Position numbers and translations under genes: made by a program. Under the pieces are notes generated by a model. The model was not told where the DNA came from, ran no database searches, and saw nothing but the letters and a program-made list of their open reading frames with translations. This document shows positions 35,991-46,430 of a stretch of 64,000 bases of DNA, in pieces (the first letter of the stretch is position 1; each line of letters starts with the position of its first letter). Origin of the DNA: Lepus europaeus (Eukaryota > Chordata > Mammalia > Lagomorpha > Leporidae); the NCBI RefSeq assembly GCF_033115175.1, contig NC_084836.1, positions 70,975,297 through 71,039,296 of the forward strand, written 5' to 3'.

Positions 35991-36307
35991 TAAAAATTCA
36001 AAGAAGTTAAATATAAGTTTAATAATGCCAATTTTAATTACAATAGGGAAAAACATCCTTTAGCTTTGTTCACTGAAAACTCCTATGTGGCAATGAATGC
36101 CCCTTTCATCTAGATGGTGATTTCTAAATGCCATTGCCCATTAAAAGGAACCAGGATGTTCTGGAGGAAGGACTGATTCCAAGCCTGGAGCAGGAAATAC
36201 ACAAGTCTATCCTCAAATATTTTGTCATCCTAGAAAACAAAGATCATATAAAAGACTATTAAAGTATCAAAAGGATCCAAGAATCAAATAATTGAGCCAT
36301 ACAAACT
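35991..36307. other. Unassigned intergenic DNA
   Basis: About 315 bases of AT-rich sequence between two SINEs. Nothing is recognised. Confidence 0.4.
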
Positions 36308-36574
36308 ATGGGGCAGGCGTTTAGCATGGAAATAAAGATGCCACTTGGGACACCCAGATCCCATGTCAGAGGGCCTGGGTTCAAGTCCTGGCTATGCTTC
36401 TAATTCCAACTTCCTGCTAACGCAGACTCTGGGAAGTAGCAGGTAATGACTCAAATAATTGCCACCCATAAGCGATGCCCAAATTGAGTTCCTAGCTCTT
36501 GACTTCAGTCTGGTCCAGCCTTGGCTGGGAGTGAACCAGCAGGTGGAAGATCTCTATTTGCCTTTTAAATAAAT
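36308..36574 (+). mobile_element. Old C-type SINE variant
   Basis: Forward copy with the old-variant head GGGGCAGGCGTTTAGCATGG, AAGATGCCACTTGGGACACC and CATGTCAGAGGGCCTGGG. Confidence 0.85.
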
Positions 36575-36695
36575 GGAAACAAAGAAATAAAAATATAAGA
36601 TACGTTAAAATCCATGAGCACATACCCTTTTTTTATTTAATTAAGACCACAATGAAAAACAATATGACAGTTCTTCAAAAACTGAAACACAGGGA

Positions 36696-36980
36696 GGGGT
36701 ATACACTTGGCCTACCATTTAAGATGCTGGTTAGAAAATGTACCACATCAGACTACCTGGCAATGAACCCCTACACAAACTCCTGATCCCAGCATCCTGC
36801 TAATGCAGACCCTGGAAAGCAGTGGTAATGGCTCAATTAGCGGGGTTCCTGCTATCCATATGGGAAACTCACATCGAGTTTCTGGCTCCCAGCGTTGACC
36901 CCCTGGACAGTCAATGCAGGCATTTGGGGAATGAACCAGAGGATTAGGTTCTCCATCTGTCTGCTTCCCAAATAAATTCT
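36696..36980 (+). mobile_element. Old C-type SINE variant
   Basis: Forward copy with ACTTGGCCTACCATTTAAG, ACATCAGACTACCTGG and CAAATAAATTC. It belongs to the same old variant as the previous copy. Confidence 0.82.
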
Positions 36981-37065
36981 AGGAAAAAGATTTAAAAAGA
37001 AACAAAATGACCATATGATCTACCAACTCCACTTCTGGGTATATGCTATGATTAAACATGATTTA

Positions 37066-37440
37066 AGGGCCAGCACTGTGGTGTAAGGGGTAAAGCTGCC
37101 ACCTGCAGTGCCAGCATCCCATATGGGTGCCAGTTCAAGTCCCAGCTGCTCCACTTTCAATCCAGCTCTCTGCTATGGCCTTGGAAAGCAGTCGAGGATG
37201 GCCCAAGTCCTTAGGCTCCTGCACTCGCGTGGGAGACCCAGAGGAGGATCCTGGCTCCTGGCTTTGGATGGGCCCAGCTCCTCCTGCTGATTCAGACCTT
37301 GGGAGGCAGCAGTGTTGGATCAAGTGATTGGGTTCTTGACACCCATGTGGGAGATCTGGTTTTAGCCCAGCTCAGAGCCATTGTGGGTATTTGGGGAGTA
37401 AACTAGCAGATTGGAGCTCTAATTTTTTAAAATAAATAAG
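37066..37440 (+). mobile_element. C-type SINE fused to an old C-type 3' half
   Basis: The first part (to about 37,278) is an ordinary forward copy broken at GGCCCAGCTCC. The rest (GATTCAGACCTTGGGAGGCAG onward) is the 3' half of the old variant, with its tail at 37,425-37,440. It is either a chimera or two adjacent truncated copies. Confidence 0.82.
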
Positions 37441-37523
37441 CAAATAATTCATCATTTTTAAAGAGTGTAGAGGATTTATCCTATTGGGATTTCTAGGAGG
37501 TAGGTCTAGAGGGAGGTCCTTAG

Positions 37524-37842
37524 GTCACTGCAGCGTTGTGGTTAATTGGGTTAAGCTGCTGCCATCAATGCCGGCATCCTACATGGGTGCCAGTTCAAGT
37601 CCCAGCTGCTCCACTTAGGATCCAGTTCCCTATTAATGTGCCTGGGAAAGCAATGGAAGATGGTCCCAGTGCTTGGGCCCTTGCACCCACAGGGAACACC
37701 CATCTGAGGCTCTTGACTTTGGCCTGGCCCAGTCCAGCCCTAGCCGTTGAGTCCATGTGGGGAGTGAACCAGCAGTTAGATGATCTTTCTCTTTGTCTCT
37801 GTGTCTCTCTGTCACTCTGCCTTCTGAATAAATACATAAATG
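37524..37842 (+). mobile_element. C-type SINE
   Basis: Forward copy starting GGTCACTGCAGCGTTGTGG. Its tail AATAAATACATAAAT is followed by a GGAGGA-rich purine run to 37,880. Confidence 0.9.
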
Positions 37843-37880
37843 GGAGGAGGAGGGGGGAGAAGGGAAGGAGGAGGAGGGGT

Positions 37881-38125
37881 TTGTTCCTGGACAGCACTGG
37901 TCATAAAAGCCAAGTTGGTCCCGGCTGCTGTCTCTGCTTCCTGACTCATCATGTAACCGTTCCTCTGTGCATATTCTGCCATCCGCTGCCCTCATCAAAC
38001 CCCAGGCCAATGGGGCCACTCAATCCTAAGACTGTGAAACTCCAAAACCATGAACTGAAATCAGCTTCCTCCTTCCTGGGTAGCTTGTTTACATATTTAG
38101 TTGCACCAATACAGTGACATCCAAA
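37881..38125. mobile_element. LTR-like old repeat, family uncertain
   Basis: AATGGGGCCACTCAATCC, GTGAAACTCCAAAACCATG and a preceding CATCATGTAACC phrase recur in diverged form near 54,780-54,870. The two are copies of one old repeat, possibly MaLR-like. Confidence 0.4.
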
Positions 38126-38247
38126 AGAACTGAAAGCACTGATATTTGTACTTCCATGTTCATAGCAACATTATTCACTCATAACAGTTAAAAAGTGGAG
38201 CAACTCTAATTTACATCAGGGAAGAATGGATGAACAAAATGTGGTAC

Positions 38248-38565
38248 AGAGCCGGAACTGTGGCAAAGCCGGTTAAACCACCACTTGCAATACTTACATC
38301 CCATATTGGAGCACCAGTTCCAGTGCCAGCTTCTCTGCTTCCTGTCCAGCTCCCTGCAAATACACCTGGGAATGCAGTGGCTGGTGGCCTAAGTTTTTGG
38401 GCCGCTGATTCCCACATGGGAAAATTGGATAGTGTTCCAGGATCCTGGCTTCAGCCTGGCCCAGGCTCACCTGTTGTGGTCATCTGGGAAGTGAACCAGT
38501 AGATGGAAGATTGCTTTCTCTCTCTGTCTCTCTGCCTTTCAAACAAATGAAAACCAAATTCTTTT
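38248..38565 (+). mobile_element. C-type SINE inside L1M
   Basis: Forward copy starting GAGCCGGAACTGTGGCAAAG and ending CAAACAAATGAAAACC. Confidence 0.9.
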
Positions 38566-38627
38566 AAAAAATGTAGTAAACACATACAATGGAGTATTAA
38601 TCAGCCTTTAAAAAGAATGAAGTTTTG

Positions 38628-38968
38628 GGGACAGTGCCATGGCTTAGCTGGTAAAGCCACCACCTGTGGTGCTGGCATCCCATATGGGTGCCAGATCAAG
38701 TCCTGGCTGTTCCATTTCTGATCCAGCACCCAGCTAATGGCCTGGGAAAGCAGTAGAGGATAGCCCAAGTGCTTGGGCCCCTGCACCCACATGGAAGACC
38801 CAGAAGAAGCTCCTGGCTCCTGGATTCAGCTTGGCCCAGCCCTGGCTGTTGTGGCCTTTTGGGTAGTGAACCAGCAAATGGAAGATCTCGCGCTCTCTCT
38901 GTTTCTGTTCTCTCTTTCGCTCTCTGTAACTCTGCTTTTCAAATAAATAAATAAATCATAAAAATAAT
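38628..38968 (+). mobile_element. C-type SINE inside L1M
   Basis: Forward full-length copy starting TGGGGACAGTGCCATGGC and ending AAATAAATAAATAAATC. Confidence 0.92.
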
Positions 38969-39078
38969 TAAGTTTTTATACATGCTACAATATAGATTAA
39001 TCTTGAAAATATGCTAAGTGAAATAAGACAGATACAGAAAGACAAATATTGTTTAACTTCTTTTAAGAATCTAAAATG

Positions 39079-39404
39079 AGCCAGTGCCGTGGCTCACTAG
39101 GCTAATCCTCTGCCTGCGGTGCCAGCACCCTGGGTTCTAGTCCCGGTTGGGGTGCCGGATTCTGTCCCGGTTGCTCCTCTTCCAGTCCAGCTCTCTGCTG
39201 TGGCCTGGGAGTGCAGTGGAGGATGGCCCAAGTGCTTGGGCCCTGCACCCCATGGGAGACCAGGAGAAGCACCTGGCTCCTGGCTTCAGATCGGCGCAGC
39301 GTCGTGACAGCTGTAGCAGCCATTTGGGGGGTGAAACAACGGAAGAAAGACCTTTCTCTCTGTCTCTCTCTCACTGTCCACTCTGTCTGTCAAAAAAAAA
39401 AAAA
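39079..39404 (+). mobile_element. Young C-type SINE with perfect duplication
   Basis: Forward copy with poly(A). AAGAATCTAAAATG at 39,065-39,078 and 39,405-39,418 is a perfect 14-base target duplication. Confidence 0.96.
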
Positions 39405-39419
39405 AAGAATCTAAAATGG

Positions 39420-39602
39420 CGGGGCCAGTGCTGTGACACAGTGAAAGGTTAAGCTGCATCTGTGATGCCAGCATCCCATTTGGCCACTATTTATCCAATT
39501 CCCTGCTAATACACCTGGGAAAGTGGTGGGAGATGGCTCAAGTGCTTGGGCCCCTGCACTCATGTGGGAGACGAAGCTCCTGGCTTCAGCCTGGCTTCAG
39601 CT
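39420..39602 (+). mobile_element. C-type SINE, 3' truncated
   Basis: Forward copy with an intact head but a shortened body. It stops at GGCTTCAGCCTGGCTTCAGC without the CT tract or tail. Confidence 0.85.
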
Positions 39603-39620
39603 TTAAAAAAAATAATCTAG

Positions 39621-39919
39621 AATGGGGGTGCAGCAGCTTAAGCAGCTTCTTAATGATTCATCCAGTATGATCACTGGTTCAAGCCCTGGCTGTTCCACAT
39701 CTGATTCAGTTCCCTGCTAATGCACCTAGAAGAGCAGTGGAAGATGAACCAAGTACTTGGGCCTCTGCCACCCACATGAGAGACTCGGGTGAAGTTCCTG
39801 GCTCCTGGTTTCAGCTTGGCCTAGCTCTGGCCATTGCAGTCATCTGGGAGTGAACCAGCAGATGGACACACTCTCGCTCTCTCTGTAGCTCTGCCTTTCA
39901 AAAAAAAAAAAAAAAAAAA
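39621..39919 (+). mobile_element. C-type SINE
   Basis: Forward copy with a diverged head (GGGTGCAGCAGCTTAAGCAG) and a 19-base poly(A) tail. Confidence 0.87.
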
Positions 39920-39924
39920 CAAAC

Positions 39925-40312
39925 TCCAAGCTGGCCTTGTGACTGCCAGCTTTGACTAAGAACAGAGCAGAAGCAAAGCTGTGCCAAATCTAGGTCAGGC
40001 AAGCCCTTAAGAAGGCTGGCAGCTTTGATTGTATTGTTTGAAAGGCAAGCCACCATGCAAATAAGCCTGAGCTAGATTAATGACGGATAAGAGACCACAT
40101 GGAGAGAGAGAGAGAGAACCACAGCACCACAACCAACAGCTAGCACAAAGGCCCCAGACACTGAGTGAGACCACCTTAGACTTTCCGAATGTAGTTGCAT
40201 GAGTGAGCCAGGTAACACCACATGGAATAACAAGAACTAATGAGTAACTGTTTTTAAGTCACCAAATTTGGGAGGGATTGGTTACACCACAATAGCTAAC
40301 TGAAACAGGGCT
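39925..40312 (+). mobile_element. MLT1-like (MaLR) LTR remnant
   Basis: The right end reads TTTTTAAGTCACCAAATTTGG, GATTGGTTACACCACAATAG and CTAACTGAAACAGG. It resembles the end of MaLR LTRs (GTTTTAAGCCACTAAGTTTTG, then CAATAGATAACTGATACA). The left boundary is uncertain. Confidence 0.55.
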
Positions 40313-40690
40313 TGCATACTCATTTGGAGAATACACTCTTTCCATCAGATTCTCCAAAACAATTACAACTACTAATCTAGAGGGATGAAATACCCAAAGT
40401 CCTTTAGGAAATCTCTTATAAACATGGTTTTATTAGTGCACTTTTGTTAGGTATGGAAGCAGTATGTTTAAGATTACAGTCTTTTGCCCCATGTAAATAG
40501 AGTATGACTATTGAATTTGGCTGTCAAATGCAAGGTCATATGCTTTAGGAATATAATGGGAATGACAACCTAAAATGAAAACTGAGATATCTGATGGGCC
40601 ATTCTGCCTCTACTTTAAAGCAAGTTTAGGTAGCATTCGAGGGCCAGACCAAAATTCTGTTATTTATTTATTAGTATTTTTAATTTACTT
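40313..40690. other. Unassigned AT-rich DNA
   Basis: About 380 bases without recognised features. Confidence 0.4.
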
Positions 40691-41022
40691 TTTAAAAAGA
40701 TTTATTTATTTACTTGAGAGGCAGAGTTACAGATGGGGAGAGGGAGAGACAGAGAGAGGCAGATCTTCCATCCATTGGTTCACTCCCCAAATGGCAGCAA
40801 TGGCTGGAGCTGGGTCAATCTGAAGCCAAGAGCCAGGAGCTTCTTCCAGGTCTCCCATGTGGGTGCAGGGGCTCAAGCACTTGGGCCATCTTCTACTGCT
40901 TTTCCAGGCCATCAGCAGGGAGCTGGATTGGAAGTGGAGCAGCCGGGACTTAAACCCTGGGTCATTTGGTATGTCCCGGGCTGCAGAAAGAGACTTAAAC
41001 TACTATGCCACAGCACTGGCCC
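40691..41022 (-). mobile_element. C-type SINE
   Basis: Reverse full-length copy from AAAGATTTATTTATTTACTTG to ATGCCACAGCACTGGCCC. Confidence 0.92.
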
Positions 41023-41263
41023 TATTTATTATTTTTTAAAACATTTATTTCTTTATTTGAAAGGCAGAGTTAGAGAGAGAGTCTGGGAGAGACAGATCTT
41101 TCATCTTCTGGTACACTCCTCAGATGTCCACAATGGCCAGGGCTTGGCCAGACCAAAATCAGGAGCCAAAAGCTTCATCCAAGTCTCCCACGTGGGTCGC
41201 AGGAGCCCAAACACTTGGACTATCTTCCACTGCTTTTCCCTGGTCATTAGAAGGGTGTTGGAG

Positions 41264-41579
41264 GCCGGCGCCGCGGCTCACTAGGCTAATCCTCTGCCTT
41301 GAGGCGCCAGCACACCAGGTTCTAGTCCCGGTCGGGGCACCGATCCTGTCCCGGTTGCCCCTCTTCCAGGCCAGCTCTCTGCTGTGGCCAGGGAGTGCAG
41401 TGGAGGATGGCCCAAGTCCTTGTGCCCTGCACCCCATGGGAGACCAGGAGAAGCACCTGGCTCCTGCATGAGCCGCGGCGGCCATTGGAGGGTGAACCAA
41501 CGGCAAAAAGGAAGACCTTTCTCTCTGTCTCTCTCTCACTGTCCACTCTGCCTGTCAAAAATAAAAAATTTAAAAAAAA
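41264..41579 (+). mobile_element. Young C-type SINE nested in a SINE
   Basis: Forward copy. AGAAGGGTGTTGGAG (41,249-41,263 and 41,580-41,594) is a perfect 15-base duplication. The GATCAGCGCGG segment is deleted: CTCCTGCATGAGCCGCGGC. Confidence 0.96.
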
Positions 41580-41594
41580 AGAAGGGTGTTGGAG

Positions 41595-41915
41595 AGGCTG
41601 GCACCGTGGAATAGTGGGTTAACCTGCTGTCTCCAGTGCCAGCATCCCATATGGGCACCGGTTCAAGTCCTGGCTGCTCTACTTCCCATCCAGTGCCCTG
41701 CTATTGTGCCTGGGAAAGCAGTGGAGAATGGCTTAAGTGCTTGGACCCCTGCATCCAAGCGGGAAACCTGGAGGAAGCTCCTGGTTCCTAGCTTTGGCCT
41801 GGCCCAGCCCTGGTGGTTGCAGCCATCTGGGGAGTGAACCAGCAGATGGATGATCTGTCTCTCCCTGTCTCTCTCTAACTCTGCCTTTCAAATAAATAAA
41901 TTAATGTTTAAAAAA
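41595..41915 (+). mobile_element. C-type SINE nested in a SINE
   Basis: Forward full-length copy starting AGGCTGGCACCGTGGAATAG and ending AAATAAATAAATTAATG. Confidence 0.92.
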
Positions 41916-41924
41916 ATTATAAAT

Positions 41925-41990
41925 AGGGCCGACCTCTGCTTCTCTCTGTAACTTTTTTTCAAATAAGTGAATAAACCTTCAAAAACAAGC
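41925..41990 (+). mobile_element. C-type SINE, head stub plus tail
   Basis: GGGCCGACCTCTGCTTCTC joins the first few head bases to the CT tract and tail (CAAATAAGTGAATAAACC). Almost the whole body is deleted. Confidence 0.75.
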
Positions 41991-42336
41991 AGAAAAAAAA
42001 ATGGGAGCTGGAACAGAAATGAATCACTGGGACTCTAACTGGCACTCAAATGGTATGCCAGCATCACAGGCAGCAGCTTAACCCACTGTGCCATGATGCC
42101 ACCCCCCCCGACCAAAATCCTTCAGAGAAATAGGCATATGAGTATATGAAAATATACACACAAATCTATACACAGAGAAATGAAAAAAAAAAAAAGAAAA
42201 AGAAAAAGAAAAGAAAAACCAATCTGAAAATGCAAAGTTCTGTAACACAAAGTGTGGGCAAAACATAGTTTCATACAAGAACTACCTGAACAGATTCAAT
42301 TACCATCACAGTATGGCCATGGTAGAAGTGAATTTG

Positions 42337-42667
42337 AGGCCGGCGCCGTGGCTTAACAAGCTAATCCTCCGACTTGCGGCGCCGGCACACCAGGTTCTAG
42401 TCCCAGTTGGGGCGCCGGATTCTATCCCGTTTGCCCCTCTTCCAGGCCAGCTCTCTGCTATGGCCTGGGAAGGCAGTGGAGGATGGCCCAAGTGCTTGGG
42501 CCCTGCACCCACATGGGAGACCAGGAGAAGCACCTGGCTCCTGGTGCGCCGGCCGCAGCGGCCATTGGAGAGTGAACCAACGGCAAAAAAGGAAGACCTT
42601 TCTCTCTCTCTCTCTCTCTCACTATCTACTCTGCCTGTCAAAAAAAGAAAAAAAAAAAGAAAAAAAG
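42337..42667 (+). mobile_element. Young C-type SINE
   Basis: Forward copy starting AGGCCGGCGCCGTGGC with a long A-rich tail (AAAAAAAGAAAAAAAAAAG). Its flanks AAGTGAATTTGA / AAGTGAATTTAA form the target duplication. Confidence 0.95.
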
Positions 42668-42731
42668 AAAGTGAATTTAAGACTGAAAGCCTCCCTGGAA
42701 GAATCTATGTTTTAAAAATGACTGATGGTTG

Positions 42732-42820
42732 GGGGCCAGTGCTGTGGCTTAGTGAATAAGGCTGAGGGCTGCAGTGCCAGCATCCTATATGGGCACTGGT
42801 TCTGGTCCTGGCTGCTCCAC
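42732..42820 (+). mobile_element. C-type SINE head fragment
   Basis: A forward head (GGGGGCCAGTGCTGTGGC to GGCTGCTCCAC) that stops where the following reverse copy begins. No continuation is found on the far side, so the pair forms a head-to-head inverted arrangement. Confidence 0.88.
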
Positions 42821-43146
42821 TTTTTTTTTTTTTTTAAATTAATTAATTGTTTTTAAAAGCAGAGTCATAGGGAGGCGGGGGGGGGGGGGGAGGGAGGTCT
42901 TCTGGCTCACTCCCCACTCCTCAGAGGGCCACAATTGCTGTAGCTGTCCTGATCTGCCAGGAGCCTCCTCCAGGTCTCCCAAGCAGGTGCAGGGGTCCAA
43001 GGATTTGGGCCATCTTCCATTGCTTTCCCAGGCAATAGCAGGGAGCTGGATTGGAAGTGGAGCAGCCGGGACTAGAACCGGTGCCCATATGGGATGCTGG
43101 TGCTGCAGGCCGAGGCTTTAACCTGCTGCGCCACAGCACCAGCCCC
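42821..43146 (-). mobile_element. C-type SINE with G-run
   Basis: Reverse copy with poly(T) and TTAATTAATTG. A homopolymeric G-run of about 14 bases sits near 42,877-42,890 where the GA tract is expected. It ends CGCCACAGCACCAGCCCC. Confidence 0.92.
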
Positions 43147-43639
43147 AAGAAGTTTTAAAAATATTTACATAGTAGACAGAAGTCCCTGTGGATGATGCTG
43201 TATGACACAGTCGACAGTGGCCTCAGGGAACAAGCAGAGGGGTTGGGTGTCTGCCCTCCCACAGCAAACTTCCTCAGCACCCCAAGGCCTGGGTAGGTAC
43301 TTAGACAATCTGTTTCTTTTGGGCATTATGTTATAAACTGTCTTTGTCCTGATAAGAAAGCTGAAGGGTAAGAATATTTGCTACTTAGGAAGCTAAATAT
43401 GGACTTTTTATCTGGCTAATAAGGCTAAGATAAAGCTCTAATAGGATCAAATTTGACTATATTATGTTCTCTATGGTAAATTTCAGATCTTCTCTGTTAT
43501 GTTTTCTTGGTAGATTATATAAAGAAATAAAGATTTTTTTTTCTCTGTTTCTCAAACTATTTCACTATAGTATTAGTGTTGACAATCCTGCAATAAATAT
43601 AGCCCCTTAACTCTGAGACTTGGGTTAAATGCAAACCTT
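43147..43639. other. Unassigned intergenic DNA
   Basis: About 490 bases, AT-rich towards the right. No recognised gene or repeat. Confidence 0.4.
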
Positions 43640-43920
43640 TTTATTTTTTATCATTTTTAAACTTTTATTTAATAAATATAAATTTCCAAAGTACAACTTT
43701 TAGATTATAGCAGTTTTTACCCCCTATAACCTCCCTCCCACCTGCAACCATCCCATCTCCCACTCTCTCTCCCATCCTATTCACATCAAGATTAATTTTC
43801 AATTATCTTTATATACAGAAGATCAATTTAGTACATACTAAGTAAAGATTTCAACAGTTTGCACCCACACAGAAACACAAAGTAAAAAGTACTGTTTGAG
43901 TACTAGTTATACCATTAATT
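43640..43920 (-). mobile_element. Rabbit-type L1 3' UTR fragment
   Basis: Reverse orientation. TTTTATTTAATAAATATAAA, AACCTCCCTCCCACCTGC, TTATCTTTATATACAGAAG and GTTTGCACCCACACAGAAAC are typical of the lagomorph L1 3' UTR, including its G-rich polypurine tract read as C-rich here. It is 5' truncated, with no ORF. Confidence 0.8.
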
Positions 43921-43923
43921 CAC

Positions 43924-43985
43924 AGAGAAGAGAAGAGAAGAGAAGAGAAGAGAAGAGAAGAGAAGAGAAGAGAAGAGAAGAGAAA
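43924..43985. repeat. (AGAAG)n microsatellite
   Basis: About 12 perfect five-base units of AGAAG directly abut the L1 fragment. Confidence 0.97.
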
Positions 43986-44060
43986 GGATTTCCTCTGGCT
44001 TGAACTCAAAATCTTGTTTATACTTGCTATATAGGCTGGGTGTCAAAAAAGTCCTAGTAT

Positions 44061-44390
44061 CTGGGGCCAGTGTTGTGGCGTAGAGGGTGAAGCTACCACC
44101 TGTGATGCAGCATCCCATATTAGTGCCAGTTCCCATCCTGTCTGCTCCATTTCCAATTTATCTCTTTGCTAATGACCTGAGAAAAGCAGCAGATCATGGC
44201 TCAAGTATTTGGGCTCCTGCTATCCACATGGGAGACCTGGAGGAAGCTCCTGGTTCCTGGCTTCAGGCTGGCCCAGACCTGGTTAAGCCATCTGGGGATG
44301 GAAGCAGCAGTTGGAAGATATCTCTTTCTCTCTCTCCCTCTGTAACTTTAACTTTCAAATAAATCAATAAATCTTAAAAATAAAATAAAT
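44061..44390 (+). mobile_element. C-type SINE
   Basis: Forward copy starting TGGGGCCAGTGTTGTGGCG. Its tail AAATAAATCAATAAATC runs into the next copy. Confidence 0.92.
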
Positions 44391-44391
44391 A

Positions 44392-44770
44392 GGGGCCAGT
44401 GCTGTGGAGTAGTGGGTAGAGCCACTGCCTGTGGGTAGTGGGTAGAGCCACTGTAGTGCTGGCATCCCATATGGGCACCAGTTCCAGTCCTGGCTGCTGC
44501 AACACTGTTCCATCTCTCTGCTGTGGCCTGGGAAAACAGTACAAGATGGCCCTTGGGCCTCTGCACTCTTGTGGATCGTGGGAGATGTGGAAGAAGTTCC
44601 TGGCTCCTGGCTTCAGACCAGCACAGCTCAGGTCATTGTAGCCATCTGGGGAGTAAACCAGTGGATGAAGACCTCTCTCTCTCTCTCTCTCTGCCTTTGT
44701 CTCTAACTCTGCCTTTCAAATAAATAAAAAAAATTTAAAATGAAATAAAATAAATAAATAAATTTTAAAA
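44392..44770 (+). mobile_element. C-type SINE with internal tandem duplication
   Basis: Forward copy in which GTGGGTAGAGCCACTG occurs twice in the head (about 44,411 and 44,437), a duplication of about 26 bases. It carries a long A/T tail with several AAATA units. Confidence 0.93.
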
Positions 44771-44949
44771 TCTTGGATATTCCTTAATGATGCTCTGTTA
44801 GTTTTACAAATTTCTTTGTAGCTGATGTTAGTTAGCATGTTCTAATTATACTTTCAGGTAAGAACTTCTCCCAAATCATTATTTATTTTTTTATTTGAAA
44901 TACTTTATAGCAATGAGTCAAGAAACAATTTCCTTAAAAATCACATCAA

Positions 44950-45308
44950 GCCGGCGCTGCGGCTCACTAGGCTAATCCTTCGCCTTGCACACAAGGTTCT
45001 AATCCCGGTCGGGGTGCCGGGTTCTGTCCCGGTTGCCCCTCCTCCAGGCCAGCTCTCTGCTGTGGCCCGGGAGTGCAGTGGAGGATGGCCCAAGTGCTTG
45101 GGCCCTGTACCCCATGGGAGACCAGGAGAAGCACCTGGCTCCTGCCATCGGATCAGCACAGTGCGCCAGCCGCAGCGCGCCAGCCGCGGCAGCCATTGGA
45201 GGGTGAACCAACGGCAAAAGGAAGACCTTTCTCTCTGTCTCTCTCTCTTACTGTCCACTCTGCCTGTCAAAAAATAAATAAATAAATAAATAAATAAATA
45301 AAATTTTA
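44950..45308 (+). mobile_element. Young C-type SINE with perfect duplication
   Basis: Forward copy starting GCCGGCGCTGCGGCTC, with tail (AAAT)n at about 45,270-45,302. AAAAATCACATCAA at 44,936-44,949 and 45,309-45,322 is a perfect 14-base duplication. Confidence 0.96.
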
Positions 45309-45414
45309 AAAAATCACATCAAAGGTCTAAGCAAATGTCTAATCTGCAACTGTTAGCTTGGGCAACTCTCATTGTTTTTGTAAAGAGCAAAAATATTTTA
45401 TTCCCCCAGAAACC

Positions 45415-45670
45415 TTTTATTTAAGGAATACAAACTTCATGCATTTCAGCAAGTATAACTTTAGGGACATAATGATTCTTCCCACCATACCTGCCTTCCC
45501 ACCAGCACTCCCACCCCTCTTCCTCCTCCCTCTCCTATTCCCATTATTTTTTTTTTTTTACTAAGATCAATTTTCCATAACTTTATACACATATGATTAA
45601 CTCTACACTAAGCAAAGAGTTCAAAAAATGTTCCTCTATAGTCAAGACAAGACAAAAATCTTAATATTGT
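45415..45670 (-). mobile_element. L1 3' UTR fragment, older
   Basis: Reverse orientation: TTTATTTAAGGAATACAAAC, the C-rich CACTCCCACCCCTCTTCC and CACTAAGCAAAGAGTTCAA. It shows the same organisation as the fragment at 43,640 but is more diverged. Confidence 0.7.
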
Positions 45671-45708
45671 CATAGGAATATATGATTGATTTAGGCAACA
45701 TGGTGTTT

Positions 45709-46078
45709 ATTTTTATTTTTTTAAGATTTTTTTAAAAGATTTATTTATTTATTTTATTTGAAAGTCATAGTTACACAAAGAGAACAGGAGAGGCAGAGAG
45801 AGAGAGAGAAAGAGAGAGAGAGAAAGGTCTTCCATCTGCTGGTTCACTCCCCAGATGGCCGCAATGGCTAGAGCTAAGCCGATCTGAAGCCAGGAGCTTC
45901 TTCCAGGTCTCCCACATGGGTGCAGGGGCCCAAAGCCTTGGGCCATCTTCTACTGTTTTCTGAAGCCATGGCAGAGAGCTAGATCAGAAGTGGAGCAGCC
46001 AGGACTAGAAACGGCATCCATATGGGATGCAGGCACTGCAGGTGGCAGCTTTACATGCTATGCCACAACACCGGCTCC
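45709..46078 (-). mobile_element. C-type SINE, outer member of reverse tandem pair
   Basis: Reverse copy with tail at 45,735-45,765, ending CTATGCCACAACACCGGC. CAACATGGTGTTT at 45,696-45,708 and 46,400-46,412 flanks this copy and the next together. Confidence 0.92.
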
Positions 46079-46399
46079 AGATTTATTTATTTATTTGAGT
46101 CAGAGTTACACACAGAGAGAAGGAGAGGCAGAGAGAACGAGGTCTTTCATCTGCTGGTTCACTCTCCAATTGGCTGCAGTGGCCGGAGCTGTGTTGATCC
46201 GAAGCCAGGAGCCAGGAGCTTCCTCTAGGTTTCCCATGCAGGTGCAGGGGCCCAAGAACTTGGGTCATCTTCTACTGCTTTCCCAAGCCATAGCAGAGAG
46301 CTGGATCAGAAGTGGAGTAGCCAGGACTCAAACCCGCACCCATATGGGATGCTGGCACTGCAGGCGGTGGCCTTATCTGCCATACCACAGTGCCAGCCC
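46079..46399 (-). mobile_element. C-type SINE, second member of reverse tandem pair
   Basis: Reverse full-length copy from AGATTTATTTATTTATTTGAG to CCACAGTGCCAGCCC. It lies within the same target duplication as its neighbour. Confidence 0.93.
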
Positions 46400-46430
46400 C
46401 AACATGGTGTTTGATAATAGCATCTTTGAG

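Larger units (their letters stand above)
38126..39064 (+). mobile_element. L1M-type LINE 3' part, split by two SINEs
   Basis: CCAAAAGAACTGAAAGCACTG, TTGTACTTCCATGTTCATAG, ATGGATGAACAAAATGTGG, ACATACAATGGAGTATTAAT and GTGAAATAAGACAGATACAG follow the sense-strand order of the ancient L1 3' ORF end. SINEs at 38,248-38,565 and 38,628-38,968 interrupt it. The reading frame is destroyed. Confidence 0.8.
41036..42110 (-). mobile_element. C-type SINE split by three insertions
   Basis: The outer reverse copy starts at 41,036 with ATTTATTTCTTTATTTGAAAG and is interrupted at 41,263. It resumes near 41,999 with GGGAGCTGGAACAGAAATG and ends with the inverted head TGTGCCATGATGCCACC. The intervening 735 bases are three forward SINE pieces. 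Confidence 0.85.
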
